A DNA stretch of 64,000 nt, taken from NCBI RefSeq assembly GCF_901933205.1, contig NC_044571.1:71115689-71179688 (forward strand), written 5' to 3'. Shown here piece after piece: positions 11,758-25,000 of this stretch. The notes under the pieces are model-generated. The model searched no databases, had not been told where the DNA came from, and saw only the letters and a list, made by a program, of their open reading frames with translations. Made by a program: the position numbers and the translations under genes. Within the stretch, counting starts at the first letter, position 1. The number at the start of each line of letters is the position of its first letter. This stretch comes from Camarhynchus parvulus (taxonomy: Eukaryota; Chordata; Aves; Passeriformes; Thraupidae).

Positions 11758-13210
11758 TTAAAGCAATAATAAAAACGTTCCTTTGCCTGTTTGTCTGTTT
11801 TTACAGAACTGTATTATATGGCTCCTCAAGTTCAATTATGCTGTAATTATTTTTAAAGTATTGGAAGAAATGTTAACTGTATTAGAAGATGTCTCTTCTT
11901 GAAGACAGAAAATGCAGGATACTTAGTACTTGTACTGTAGTTTGGCTAATTCATGAAAAACTTGAGATTATATCATATAGCAGGAATACTGAAAAAAAGT
12001 AATAAAGTAGGGGAATAGATACGGCGTTGGAACGAAACATTGTAATTGCAGCACCTTTAAGCTATTCTTATTATCTCCAGGTGCAATACAAGAAGAAAAT
12101 TCCTGAGGGGTTCAAGGGAGACATAGAAGGTTATTGTGTTTCTTATGGATATCAGTCCTTAACAGAAGACAAATGAGAATCTCTTGGAACAAAAATCAAC
12201 ATTTCAAATGCATTTCATTTAGGGGTAAAATGCATGTATGACAAACAAGACCTCTTCTATAGCAAGCTCTTCAGAACAGGACTGTACATATATTTAAGGT
12301 TATACCAGACCTTGAATATTTTAATGGTCAAATAGAAATTAAAAATTATACTGGCAATTAATATTAAACATCCATGTTAAAGCATGAGCTGAGGAAAATT
12401 TCAGAAGTTCCACAGTCATTTCCCTGTTATCTACATGGATACCTGCACACAACCTACATTCAAAATTTAAACTACATATATGTATATATTTTTACTCAGT
12501 TCCAATGATTTATGAAGCTCATTTTTCCTTTCCTCTGTGTAGGGTACTTGGACATTCCTGAAGTGCTCTGATAGTTCCTGAATTTATTTAAATGACAAGG
12601 ATTTATTTAAAGGTATCCATTGTATAGTAAAAACTAATTTGCATTAATATAATGAGGTATTTAGTCTAAATTATTCTAGTGAGAGTAGCTATAAAAATTG
12701 TTTTGAAGGATTTATTTTCCACTTATGAGTTTCTTTCAAATGAGGATTACATACTCAGAGGAGAAGAAGTAATTGATAAAAATAGCTTTTTGCCTTTCAG
12801 TGTTTTCACTCTCATTATCTTGCTCTAGAATAACATGTAAAATCTTTACAATTTGAGACAATGAAATAATAACCATCCCTAAGTCCTTACTGTAGTCAGA
12901 GAGTTTTAAATTGTTTGCTACCTGCATTATAAAAATCACCTGACATAGTTGGTCAAGGTCTCAGAATTTTCTTGTCTGCTTTGTTAGCTGTATGCAAGCA
13001 GTTCTCATTTGATTACAGCATGCAATGAAAACAAACTCCTGGATTTGCCATATGCTAGTGCCTTTGTTAATATTGTAATAAAGTAACTTACAACCCAGTG
13101 ATGGGGCTTGACTACTGCTGAAGAGTCATAAATGCAAAGCAAATACAAAAAGCAGCAGTTTTCTGAATATAGGTAATATTCCTTGCATGCCTACACGGTC
13201 AGTTATATTC
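11758..13210. other. Unique AT-rich non-coding stretch
   Basis: No gene or repeat recognised. There is a short TATA/ATGT alternating run near 12474-12490. Open frames are below 68 codons. Confidence 0.5.
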
Positions 13211-13419
13211 TTTTTCTTCCTCTTCTTCCTAAATATGGTACCTCATGAGGCATTGTCACCATTTCTAATCAGTCCAACCTTGACCAGCAATGGATCTGTC
13301 TTTGGAACTAACAGGGATTGGCTCTTCTGGACGTGGGGGAAGCTTCTGGCAGCTTTTCACAGAAGCCACCCCTGAAGCCCACCCCCGCTCTTAAAGCTTG
13401 GCCATGCAAACCCAATACA
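13211..13419 (-). mobile_element. ERV LTR fragment (5' U3 end), minus strand
   Basis: This is the same LTR family as the near-complete copy at 33.1-34.1 kb. Shared blocks are GGGGGAAGCTTCTGGCAGCT, CACAGAAGCCACCCCTG and GCCATGCAAACCCAATA. On the minus strand it begins TGTATTGGGTTTGC at 13419, which would be the LTR 5' terminus, and runs about 200 bp to a TATA-like ATATTTAG near 13219. The rest of the LTR and any internal viral genes are absent. I recognise the family as an avian endogenous retrovirus LTR; the formal name is not certain. Confidence 0.8.
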
Positions 13420-15589
13420 AGTTTATGCGTAGTTTATCATCAGTTGCAAGAAAGTGTTGAAACTGACTCTATGACTTTAGATATGGCCCTTTTATCTAAC
13501 AGATAAAAAGGGTAAAGTAGATCTTGTTTAAAAGTTAGTTCACTGCTATTAAATGGCCAATATTCCACAAGGAAAGCAGTCACAGCTTTTTCATTTATAA
13601 TAAGATTTTCTGTGGGTAGAGTCCAAAAGTTGGTAAGAAAAATAGATAATTTTTTCCTTCAGAAATGATTGTGTAATCATAATATTATGTAAATATTTGA
13701 GTACAAAGTGCTAATTTGGCAATGGAAAAGAAACACATAGAAATAGAAGCTGTTGTAGTTCCTGAGTGTCATGGGAGCAGAAGTGTGGTGGGAAATCAGG
13801 TCATGATTTCTGATTTTGTTGATGATACTTGCCAGAATCATGGTTCTACTGCCAGGAGGTCAGATAGGGCAGTCATCCAAATCTCTTTAGCACTACTGGT
13901 AAGCAATTCTCTTTCTCTCAGAGGAGCAGTTCCCAAGTCTGTACAAAGAACTGAACGAGGAAAAAATACTGCTTCTTTCTTGTTGACCTTGTCTACGTGC
14001 ACTGGTCAGGTTCTTCAGACCCCAAATATTTCCAGATAATAAGATAATCCCGTAAACACGTTAATCAGTAACTTTCTTAAAATACTCCAATTAGTTTTTG
14101 TGTTTCATTATTATTTTATTCAATAATTTTCCAACTATCTGACTGTAGATTTAAACAAAGGCTTTATTCAAATAAATTCTACAATATTCAAAATCATCAA
14201 AACAATGTCGTAGCTTTTCTTCTTTCCTGAAAAAGACTATTTTTCTTAGTGCAGTGCACTGAAATTGTACATAATGACTTCACTGTAGTCTGTATAATTT
14301 AAAATGAAAAAGAAGACCTTTGTCTGAAAATACTCTCTGAAGAGAAAATCAACTCAATTATGCCGCTTTGGTTCCATTTTGAGTCCCACTTTAAGAGCAA
14401 ATTCTACATTATGTCTACATATGTGTGCTAGCTACACATCAAAAAGAAACTGATTCATTCTTAGGTCTGTTGCTTGGAGGCTTTAGGTACAATGGTCTAA
14501 GGGGGAGAAAAGGTAATTGTGACATTATTGTGTAAATAAACAGATGTAAAAATCGTGCGGTTTCCTCTGAGCATGTCAGAAAATGTGGTTTGAGTGCCTG
14601 AGCTGTGGTCTCAAGCAGGAAAGGAGCAGTATTTCACAGTATCATTATAAAAAACTGCAGTGGGAGGCTGTGTTGCCAGTAGGGATACTCTGAGGACCTG
14701 ACAGAAAAAACGGGAAGAATCATTGTTAGTACATTGCTGAGTTAGGAGGTGGGAGAGACCCACTGAACTGAGACCAGTCCAGTCTTATTCCTGACAATCA
14801 TCCTTGACAGGTCTACTTAGAAAACTTATTTAGAGAAGTCTATTCAGCAGCCTAAGTGTTGATTTTTGTTTTAGCTAATGAAAATTTCATCCTCCAAAAA
14901 AGCTACCTCTATCGTAATCCCGTGAGGTTGCTTTTACTCCCTTTTATGGTCTGATTTATCAAATTACCAACACATTTCTGACAGAACTGGCCTTTTGCTT
15001 TCATGCTGTATGTCTGTAGACCGCCTAATGTATGTGACAGTAGAGAAATAATAGAGTATAATTGGGATTTTTTTCCTTTTTGATTAGACCTACTGCATTT
15101 TTGTATGCTGCTTGCATTAATTTTAAATCCTAACTAATAAATGTTAAAATATTTCTGGGTGAAAGTCATACTTTTACCAAAGCAATCCTAATTTGAGTTT
15201 TTTAACATGGTGCATAGGTCTTAGCTGGCCTCCAACAGAAAACATCTTTGCATTTAGAAAGGGTATCTAACCCAACAATAAATTACCAAAATACCCTATA
15301 CATGAATAAATCTGTGGTCACCTAAAACCGGCTGGGTTTTTCAATTTCTATTGGAATAAACATGAAGAATTCAAACTAAGTATCTCTAATTTAGTAGCAT
15401 AAGAGCTTTAAATATTCCGTGGGATTTAAACTTGAAAGTTGCAAATATGCTTGAAAAATTTGCTAAAAGTTCTCTGAAATATGCTGTCACTAAATATGAT
15501 AAATAATTATCAAGTGTAGGTTTTCTCTTCTGAAATATGAAGCGTTATATAATAAACTGCTAATCCAAATGGAAAATGTAATTACTGAA
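13420..15589. other. Unique AT-rich non-coding stretch
   Basis: No gene, repeat or RNA recognised. A 106-codon frame (13722-14039, plus, ATG start) has no recognisable domain and is within chance expectation for the window. Confidence 0.45.
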
Positions 15590-15870
15590 GACTGCTTTCA
15601 AATTTCAAATGTCATCAAAGCTCATCTTTGACCTCATACATTGATGTCTGATACATTATTTTTGCTACAGAATGATGGTAAAGGCCTATGAAAAGATGAC
15701 TCATTGAACAAAAGGAAAATTAAATTAAAAAGCAGGACTTCACACAGTCTTGCTTCCTTAGACTTCAAAGATGAAGTGAAACTATTTCAAAGCTTTCAAA
15801 TAGCTAAATTATTCTCACTGCAGCTCGTAGTGATTCTTTATAATTTCATCTGTGAGGTTTATATTAATCA
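15590..15870. promoter_or_regulatory. Candidate conserved non-coding element with paired TCF/LEF-like cores
   Basis: TCAAAG at 15615-15620 and CTTTGA at 15626-15631 form an inverted pair of TCF/LEF-type cores five bases apart. Around them is dense, non-repetitive, moderately AT-rich sequence with further ATTA and GATA-like words. The motifs are short, so the call rests mainly on the impression of high information content and lack of repeats. Alignment to other birds would settle it. Confidence 0.2.
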
Positions 15871-18109
15871 GAGTTAGAGAGTTACGTTCTGAAATGTTGC
15901 TGTGCTTAGGAGCAGGGAGTTCTGAGACCAGTCCTTTAGCCCCTCAATTCGACCCTAAAAAAGTTGTTCTGCCTCTTTCTGTAGAGTAGAAAGGCAGCTG
16001 TCATGGCTAGAATATAAGGATTGGCCCTTGTACTGCCTGTATCTTCCTACGTACCAAGAGCGAGACCAGGAATATTGCTCAGAATAGGACAGAACAGAAA
16101 CTCCAGGTTTAGCATGAGAAAGTTATATGAAGCTATTTGAATCCCTCAAAATTTAAATTGTGTTCTGTGTAGCATCTCCCAAGGGTCTCTGGCTCTGCCT
16201 CTGCAGATGAAATATGTTTTCTCACCTAAACTTATCTCCTGCTCTGTTTGCTGTTAGAAGTACAGCATTTATTGATGCCAGCTGTACTGTCTGAAGTCTG
16301 CACAAAGAGATGTGGTATTGTTGTCTGCTGATGGATCAGTAGAATACAAATACAAGAGAACAACATATTTCCCTGAACCTGGCCTGTCACCTCTCTTTCT
16401 CCCTGGTTTTCTTGAGCTGAAGCCACACGTGAATCATCATGGTACTTACACAGGGGTTAGAAGAATAAATAGCTTTTGCTACTCCTTAAGAAATAGAGTG
16501 TGAATAAAGACAGGAGAAATCAAACACTGCATGTCCTTGTTCTCAAGGAGAAAGTGATAATTCTTTTCACAGAAAGTTGTGATTTAAATTTCTTGATGTC
16601 ATATGAAATAACCTGAGTCAGAACTGACTTCCACAGAACCAGTTGTGAAAACAATGCTAATTCTGTACCATTGCAAAACAAACCAGTGTGTCTAAGTTTG
16701 TCATCCAGACAGAACATTCTCATATTGATAATACCACATACTGAAAGCAGAGCAATTTATATATTATTAAGACATGTAAATAGCAAGCAATCTAATAATA
16801 GTTTAATAGAGAATTTTCAAATATTTTAAATTGTCTGATTTAGTAAACTAAGTAGATAGTATATAACTCTGAATGTTTTTTATAAAGTTTGGGGTTTCCC
16901 CCACAGATTCCAATGGCAAATGAGACAATGTTTTGCACTGATCTGACTGCCCAACCCACATCATGCAGTTCTGAAGCTGTACCTGAAGTCCTGCTTCAAA
17001 CTGGTAACTTCTCATGGGAAACAGATCCCTTCCAGAGAGATCACTAGCCTCAATCTCCAAAGTTCAAGTAACAGATATCCACCCCTGAAAACACTTATTC
17101 AGACTTGTTAATTATCTTCAGGCTTGATAACATAGGAAGCAAGTCTGCAGTCACTATCTGAGGCTTTGGTCATGTGTGAATGAACAAAACCCAAAGCAAG
17201 TCAAAATGATATTTTTTTCTGCACTTCAGATAATTTTGACTTTCTGTAGGATTACAGATATTGGAAATGTGTTCTAAAGTTCAAGATATGGGATCTCCTG
17301 AGAATAATGCCAGCTTGTAATATTATAGCTACATATAATGTGAATTTATATTTACAGTTAGCAGATGAGAGTTTCATGAAGTGAGAAAGTGTTTTTTTTA
17401 AAGAGCTGGTGGGTTGCTCACTAAAAAAGACAAGAATGCCAGTTGGACAAGGAAAACACTGCCAGAAATATAAAATATTTGTAAACAAAATAGGACTAAT
17501 TAATTATAAAAGATACACTAATAGAAAGTGCTAGCCTCATCTCCCTTTCTTTCACATTTTTTTAATCATAGATTTTAAATTTTCTTCCTTTACTAAAGAA
17601 AATCTGTCATCTTCTGTTCTAACTTTTGCAACAGACATGACACCAAACTTACTGTCTTAATTAAACAGAAGAAAACTGAAAGTTTTAACAGCTCTTTACA
17701 AGAATCAAGTAAGTTTCCAGATCTGTACCATAGACAAATCAAAGAAATGTCAATTTTGCTAGGAAAAAAAAAAGTTTGCTGCTGATTTCAAATGCAGTAA
17801 TGACTAATAACTTCAGTGAAACAATAAAATCTGTTCCTTTTTTCATACGGTGTTCCTTTTCCCACCACTTCAAATCCCAGGTAATCTTGGTAACATTCAA
17901 GGATCTGTTAGCCTTATCTCTTGCAGTACTGTAATGCTCTGGTAGCAGCCTTTCCATTTTTGGAAGGTTCCTGTGAATGTATGACCATTTAGCATTCTAT
18001 ATTCCTAGTTTAGTCTTTTTCATATTCAAGGTGTTATTCATACTACACTTTTTTTCCCCCTTATAATGTTTAAAGTAAAAAACAAAATACAAGAACAACA
18101 GCCCCTCCA
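15871..18109. other. Unique AT-rich non-coding stretch
   Basis: No gene or transposon recognised. Open frames are under 80 codons. An A-run lies at about 17762-17773. Confidence 0.5.
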
Positions 18110-18218
18110 CCAAATCAAACCAAACCAAACCAAACTAAACAAACCAAACCAAATCAAACCAAACCAAACCAAACCAAACCAAACCAAACCAAACCAAACC
18201 AAACCAAACCAAACCCCC
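18110..18218. repeat. (AAACC)n pentanucleotide microsatellite
   Basis: About 21 units of a five-base repeat. The first third has variant units (AAATC, AAACT, a four-base unit). From about 18150 to 18217 the array is perfect. This gradient from decayed to pure repeat is typical of an expanding microsatellite. Frame-length reading on both strands produces artefactual proteins (KPNQT and VWFGL repeats) that are not genes. Confidence 0.97.
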
Positions 18219-20356
18219 AAGAAATCAAAACTGATATACTATCCCTTCCAAATGAAAATTAAATACAGCAACTGACCCAAACTCAGCATTTTTAGGTTCT
18301 CAACACAGTTTTTAAAGTAGTCCACATTATCAAAATAACATGGGTTGGGCTCCAGCTTAACCTTTCAAGGTCTTGATCTAACAGCATGCTGCAGAATGAT
18401 AAAGCATCAAGAAGTCCTGCAGACATCTGTGGAGCTCTGTAAGGGTGCACCAGTCTGTTCACACATTATTAATTGCAGGATGGGTCTCTAAATTAGTTTA
18501 TCAGGCAGTTTAACTGGCAACAGCAACCACCTCAAAACCTCAATTATAAAACCCCTTCTTTCACGTAGAGATTAAGAAAAGCTGAAAACCTGAAAATTAT
18601 TTTGCATTACAAGTAGACAAATTGGCAAGTAAAGAAAAATTTACAGGTATCAGAAATAAAATTAAAAACTGCATATTTTTTAATGGCAAAAATTAGATCC
18701 TTTATCTATCTTATCATCACAATCATTCTTCTATGAATGAAATTTCTTGCAATGAACTATTTTAAGGTATCAATGCTTCTGTATTAATCTCCTGCCTCCA
18801 GAAAGAAGAAAGAAAGTTTGGAATTGTCATCAATTGTTCCCAATTATAATTCCACACTATGCTGCTTTGATATCATTGCTATTTTCAAAGACTCTGATGT
18901 TGAAGTGAATGAACAACATCTTAATTTATTTCCGTGTCACAAAGTTTTTCATGTCTTCTGTAGTCTTACAATGGGGTCCAAAAGTGAAGCAGATTTCTGT
19001 TTTAATGGAAAATCAAAGGAAAAAGTATCAATGCAATTGTCAAAGATGAGTAAAGAGGGGCTAAAATGAATGTGAGAAGCTGACCAAAATAGAAGAACCA
19101 CCTGTGCAAGCTGGACTGATTATATTCAACATGGATTGCTCATCTCTGCTAAATCATATTCTCACACTGATAGGGAAAAGACTTAAGAAAAATGTCTAGT
19201 AGACACAGCATTATTTCTACCTCTACAAGGGGAGATTTTTCCCTACTGCTCCTGTATTGCTTGGTTTCTTTCGGGTCTTACTGAGATGAAGAACCTGTGC
19301 CAGCCAGTGTAAATTTTCTTGAGAGGAGGAAAGTGACCTGAGTGTCAGAGTCCTCTGCCCTGTGACTCAGTGCTCTTCCTGTGATGCTGACTGGAATTTG
19401 AAATAGATAATTAGGATCTTTCTACAGTTTAAAATTTTTATAAACATGTGAGAGTATGTTCACATGATAACCTGCTGCAGTGTGTGTTTGCCATCCTTTA
19501 TTTATAGTAGGGAAATAAGTGAGGTGTTAAATATGAGTAGCCCTAGGCAGTATGTTAATTTCCCTGTCTATTCTGTGAAAATGCCTCCGCAGCTGCGAAC
19601 TAACGACAACGACGTTACATTACAGTCAGGAGCAGAGGGACTCTGCCAGGCTTGCTGTTTCCTCAGTGGCAGAGGATAGTTTTTTGTATTGCCATCTATT
19701 TGCTAGACAAGATGCTTCTTCTAAAGGATGCTTCTTTGTGGTTTTTCCCCCTGACATTCAGTTTTTCGGGGACAGCATAGAGTGGGGGAATGGTCTGTGG
19801 AGTGATCTCTGCATTCATTTGCTTTGATGATTAGTCTGGTTGCTCAAGAGTTGTGAGCAGGCTCCTGCCTGCTCCTGGAAATTGGATCAGTGACAAATCA
19901 ACTCCTTTATTTACTGGACTGTTAAATGTCTTGTGCTACTTCAGTATTTCTGTCCAAAAATAACAAAAATTAACTGAAATCTAGAAACTAATTTTCAGAG
20001 GATAACAATGTGTCATGCTACTCATAAGACATTAATGTACACAATAAAAAAGCAAATACAAATACAATAATGAAATATTAAAATGGAATACAGAGACAAA
20101 GGGCTGGTTTTAACCTCACTGCATGGGGGGCAGCCTCAGAGTTCTAAATAAGGAATTCTGACTTCATGCCACAATTTGGTGCTTGTTTTCACATCTCTGC
20201 TTGAAAGTTATGCAATTGCCGTCTGTACCAGCAGCTAAACTGTTAATTCATCCCAGTGGCTCTGCTTGACTCACTGGAGATCTAGGAGGAAGGCAGGAAT
20301 TTTGTTAGCAAGGAAACTCATACACCAGGAGATATCTGTGCCATCTTTTCCTGCTG
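18219..20356. other. Unique AT-rich non-coding stretch
   Basis: No gene or interspersed repeat recognised. The open frame at 18818-19069 is short and matches nothing known to me. Confidence 0.5.
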
Positions 20357-20400
20357 TATAGGTCAGCTTTTCTCCTAACAGGGAGAAAAGCTGACCTATA
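20357..20400. repeat. Perfect 19-bp inverted repeat (hairpin), 6-nt loop
   Basis: The left arm (20357-20375, TATAGGTCAGCTTTTCTCC) is the exact reverse complement of the right arm (20382-20400), with loop TAACAG. The next flanking pair is only a G-T wobble, so the perfect part ends there. A perfect stem this long with a tiny loop in diverged non-coding DNA suggests a recent inverted duplication, for instance by template switching during replication. The short stem and loop are unlike a typical microRNA precursor. Confidence 0.95.
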
Positions 20401-22060
20401 TAGATCTGCCTTCTCCAGATCCTTTCTAGCCCTTGAGTGGGCTCCTTTCAGTTGATACAGAAATACAGAAATCCATCTGACCTGACAAAAACTTTGGGCT
20501 CCTCTTCTTGGTTGTAGACCTAGCAATCTTAACATCAGCATCTGCACGGATTTCCTAGGAATTATGGAGCACTACACTGAATTCTCAAAACTGAAGGAAG
20601 TTCACTTGCCAAAGGATGTGACTCAAACTTTTAGATGTGACTCAGAGTTTTAAATGGATTTAAAACAAAGTAAAAGAGACACGGAGCAGGACAGATTCCT
20701 GTGATAAAATGCAGATGGCTCTAGCTGAGCTGGCCACAGAGGTCCTTCTTCACTGTCAAAGAAGAAACATGGACCTGGCTGATCTGGGGTGATTTAAATG
20801 CCCTTAGTTCTTCCTCATGACTTTAAATTATCTGAAAGCAAGTAGTTCCAAAGTAAGTGTGTGTGTTCTAGTAATTTAAAGTTGAGCAATGTGAATGTCA
20901 CTCATTCTGTCCCGCCTACATTAAATTCTAGCCTGCTCACCACGAACTTGGACACCTGAGGCTTTCTGAGCTGATGGTTATTGCTGTGACAGCACAGTCC
21001 CTCAAAATCCTTCCCTTTTTATAGTTGTCATATGGGAACTAACAGCCTTCTCCCTTGAAACAACTTAGTCATCAAAATAGTCTATGTTCATCAGGATATA
21101 TTAAGCATTTTCTAATTAACAGGTTCTCCATATTTTTCTCCAAGATCTGCATACAATACAGTTTTGTCTCCTTCTTGGTCACTTCTAAAAATTCTCTAGA
21201 TGCAGCTTCATTGTAAATTTGATAGTTTTCTAATATAGAAATCATATAGATACGTAATATTTCAAAATTGAGATTTCCCCCTTGGTTATCTGCAAGCCAG
21301 AAGAAGTTTTGTACCTCTTAGCCAATTTATTTTCTATTTATGAGTAAGTAGTCTATGGCATAGTTCTGAGCAATGTAAATTCCAAATATACCATTGTACA
21401 TAACATATTTCCCTTTCTTGTTGCCTTTCCAGTTATCTTTTTATATCTTATTAGTAAAGAAAATTTTTAGTGTCCCTACCATCATAAAATTTCAACCACT
21501 CGGAAAAATTACTGATATTAAAATTATTAGGGAGCGACAGCAAAATGTGTTACAATTATTGAAGCATTTTTACTGTTTTTAAAATCAAAGAGCCAACATA
21601 ACATACCTGTTAAATTTGTTTCTCTTTTATATCCATTTGCAAACTATTACATTTATTTGTTTTAGGATGTCTTTAGTCCTTTATTTTTTTGCCTACTTAT
21701 AATTGACTGTTTTTAATATCGTGTCAGTTTATATCACATCATTTATCTCCATTTTTGCCATTACTCTGGCAGCACTAAATTATTGGTAACTAGGAAAATC
21801 TTTCTTATAAACTTATAAACTAATGGGGTTCCTTTCTTAATGTCTCTACTTGGATAAGAAAAGGAGAAGAGCCTTAATTTCTTTTCCCCAGCATCCATTT
21901 GTTTGGAAGTTTTCTTTATAAGTACTCCCATAAGCAGCAGTGGTGTCTCAGTGCACGTAGGTCTTGTCGTCATCTTTCCTTTTTACAAGCTTTATTTGGA
22001 AAGGCTCATTCCAGCTGGTGTTAGTGAAACCTGATAGAATGCCTCTTCTTGGAGCTATTT
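20401..22060. other. Unique AT-rich non-coding stretch
   Basis: No gene, RNA gene or transposon recognised. Open frames are below 71 codons. Confidence 0.5.
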
Positions 22061-22090
22061 ATGTGTGTGTGTATATATATACATATATAT
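22061..22090. repeat. (TG)n(TA)n compound microsatellite
   Basis: A short TG run (22062-22072) passes into TA/CATA repeats ending at 22090. It is a simple-sequence repeat, too short to imply function. Confidence 0.9.
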
Positions 22091-25000
22091 GAGCCCTATC
22101 CTTCGAGACACTGTGACTCAAGCCCTGCTTCGTTTCAGCAGTTACCACTATGTTTTCTCCCAAACAGGCCAGTGCAGAAAGCACAAGGAAACCTGTGCCT
22201 CTGAAGATAATACCTTTAGATTATGTAGTAGAGAACAGAGGATCAACCCTCCTCACAGCAGAGCTCCCTTTTTAGCTTGTGAAACTGGCAATTATGGATA
22301 GAAAATTTTCATTAATGATAAAAATTGGTTTGATATCAAGTATTCTTTTTAATCCCATAAATTACTTCTATTTCTATACCACTTAGTATCTGTATCCATA
22401 AGCAGACACCTGTATATATTAGGCCCTCCACAAACACAAATGTAAAAAAAAAAATCTCTTCTCCACCCCTAGATTTCTATGAGAATAGAAGGAAATGCAA
22501 CAGATGAGTGCAATTAAAAGGATAGTACAGAAACATTGGGGCTCTCTTGCTTCATCATAGACCTTAGCAGGCATCAAATGCATTGGCAGTCTCACTCATG
22601 TCTGGCACTTTCAATGTGTGAACATTGCACTGAAGGGAGGATTTGTTGGAGAACAAGGAGGTGATTTTGTGGCTTTTTACATGGAGTTCCTTCCAGGCAG
22701 GAGAAAGAAAGATGTTCAATTTGCAAAAGTCTGCAGCCAGTTTAAAACACATTGGTCAGCAAAAGGCTGATCTGCTGCTACTATGAAATATTTAAAGTAA
22801 GGTCTAAGATACATAGATACATAAATAGTGGCAGAGTTTGCAAAAACATGTGTAGATCAGATGGGTCAGGATAAAAGCACATTGAGAGTTTAACAGGATT
22901 TTTTCTTTTCTTGATCAGAAGGTTAAATCTTTCTGAAGGGAAGTGTTGAACTGATCTGTCGTTATTCAAGTTACCATAGGGACAAAGACCCCATTTGTTC
23001 TGGTCCACCTGCTGACATGAGCAACAGAGACCAAATTCTGCATTGTTATTTGAGAAAAGGCATATGTATTTAACTGGACAATTTAAAAAGAAGAGATGAA
23101 AGGCTTCTATCACATTTTGTTGAGCTGACCTAGTGTTCCTGCTGGGCTTGGTGCAATCTGCTGCAGTGGTGCTGCTCTGTGCCATTTGCATCTGGTGTTT
23201 CACACCCAGTCCCAGAGCAGCACAAAGCTGCTGGGAGGCAGCAGCTTCTCCTCTCTGTGTGACTGGCTAAAGTAGAAGCTTTCTCCATGATGTCTCTGTT
23301 CTTCTTGTCAAGTCCTGCTGGTGTGTCATGTTTCTTTCAGCACAAAAAAAATGCTCTGGGAAATGAGATGAACTTGAGGGAAATTAATTATTTGGATTGT
23401 GTTCTCGTGCTGTGCTTGTGCCTCCATTCATTTGTATTGGTTAATTTAAAATAACATACCTGCAAAAGGGAGAAAAATACTGAATTTCCATGCTGAGCAA
23501 AACAAAGACAGTTTGCAGCTAAACAGTGCTTTCTATGCCACAAACTTATATTCATGATCTTTTTTGTTGTATTTCCTGACCAGCACAGAATTTGGAGAAA
23601 TTCAGTCATGTTCCTGGGCTATCTGAAGCTACTGATGAGGAAAGATAAAATGAACACATTTGTATATTTCAAAATTTCTTCATTAAATCAACTCTGCCAA
23701 GGTTTTACTTCACAGGAGCACAACACTCCAACAGAACAATGGTTCCAGGGAGAAAAAAAGTACTGTTTTTCACATTTTGTCCTTGCTGATGTTTCAATTC
23801 TATTACAGTGGCAGTTGCTAATTGCTAAATAATACAAGTCACTTGTCAGGAGTTTCTATTAGCGTGTTATTATCTCTGCAGAAAAAGGGAGATTAGCTTA
23901 GCACTTCAGCTACCAGACCTAGGCAGGATTTCATACAGAAAAACATCAACATGCAGAGCACAAAGTTTTCTCATAAGGCCAGATAAGTACAGGAGCTTTT
24001 GTTTTGATGCTAATATGAAATAGCAACATAATATAAATACAAAGTCTTCAATGCCAAAACTTTAGCTATAAAGTTATCAAATTTAGAAATTACAGATATT
24101 TATTTTCTTTTATTTCAAAGAAATCTCAGGACATTATTTTGTTTACTCTTTTTAAATTGTTCACTCATGCAAAAAAGGCTCTCAATCGTCTGATGCTGTA
24201 GTTACTAGATGAAATCAATGTTGGAATAAAATTTGTTGTTGAACTCATAGAACACAATGTTATGTTAGAAGAAACATGTTAGTGTATATCTCCCAATAGT
24301 GTTGAGAGATCTCCTATATCATGAAGTCATAATAAAAGAACTGTTTGTGCTATTTATTTGACAAGTATGAAGTTTCCTGCTATTTTTCCCCATTTTGTAT
24401 ACATTCAGTTACTCTGATTGAAAAAATCTGACTGCAACACTAGAAAGACAAAGTCCTGCCCTGAAGAGTTTATGGTCTAAAAGGCAGAACACTACAAAGA
24501 GGATTAAAGCATGCAGATTTCTGTGTGATTAACACTGTGACTCATTCCCAGTTTTTTTCTGGCTTTTTATGTATCCTAAATATTTTGACTGCACCTCTCT
24601 ACTTCTAGCACAGACTTATTATTCCCCAAGATGTACCCCCAGCTTTACAACTCCCTTAAATCCTATCTTCCCTAAATTGTCCTGGCTTTTGAACAAAAAA
24701 AAGCAAAACCAGAAAATGCCATCAGAGAGAGACCATAACACCAATTTTTATTCTGAACATGGAAAATATTTTATCATCTAATAATTCAAATTAATCTCTT
24801 TTCTTCATGTGGTAGCCATATGTCATGAAGGACACACGTATTTTTTGGAGGGCAATAGGTATGGGAAGCAGAGAAGGGCTGCCCATAAAGATGGAGATTT
24901 TTGTTATCCCTAGGTGATATGATTCATTTCCCAGAGACCTAAGAATTGGAAGTTTTCTCCTGATATGCACTTCTGCAAAAGCAGATCACAGGTTAGCCAT

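Noticed and set aside
13722..14039. 106-codon plus-strand frame
   Set aside because: No recognisable domain, no splice or promoter evidence, and length within chance expectation.
18110..18218. Regular short periodicity that might suggest a CRISPR-like array
   Set aside because: Five-base simple repeat without spacers in a vertebrate genome.
18038..18275. Open frames on both strands over the (AAACC)n tract, encoding KPNQT and VWFGL repeats
   Set aside because: They are translations of a pentanucleotide microsatellite, which cannot contain stops; no evidence for a protein.
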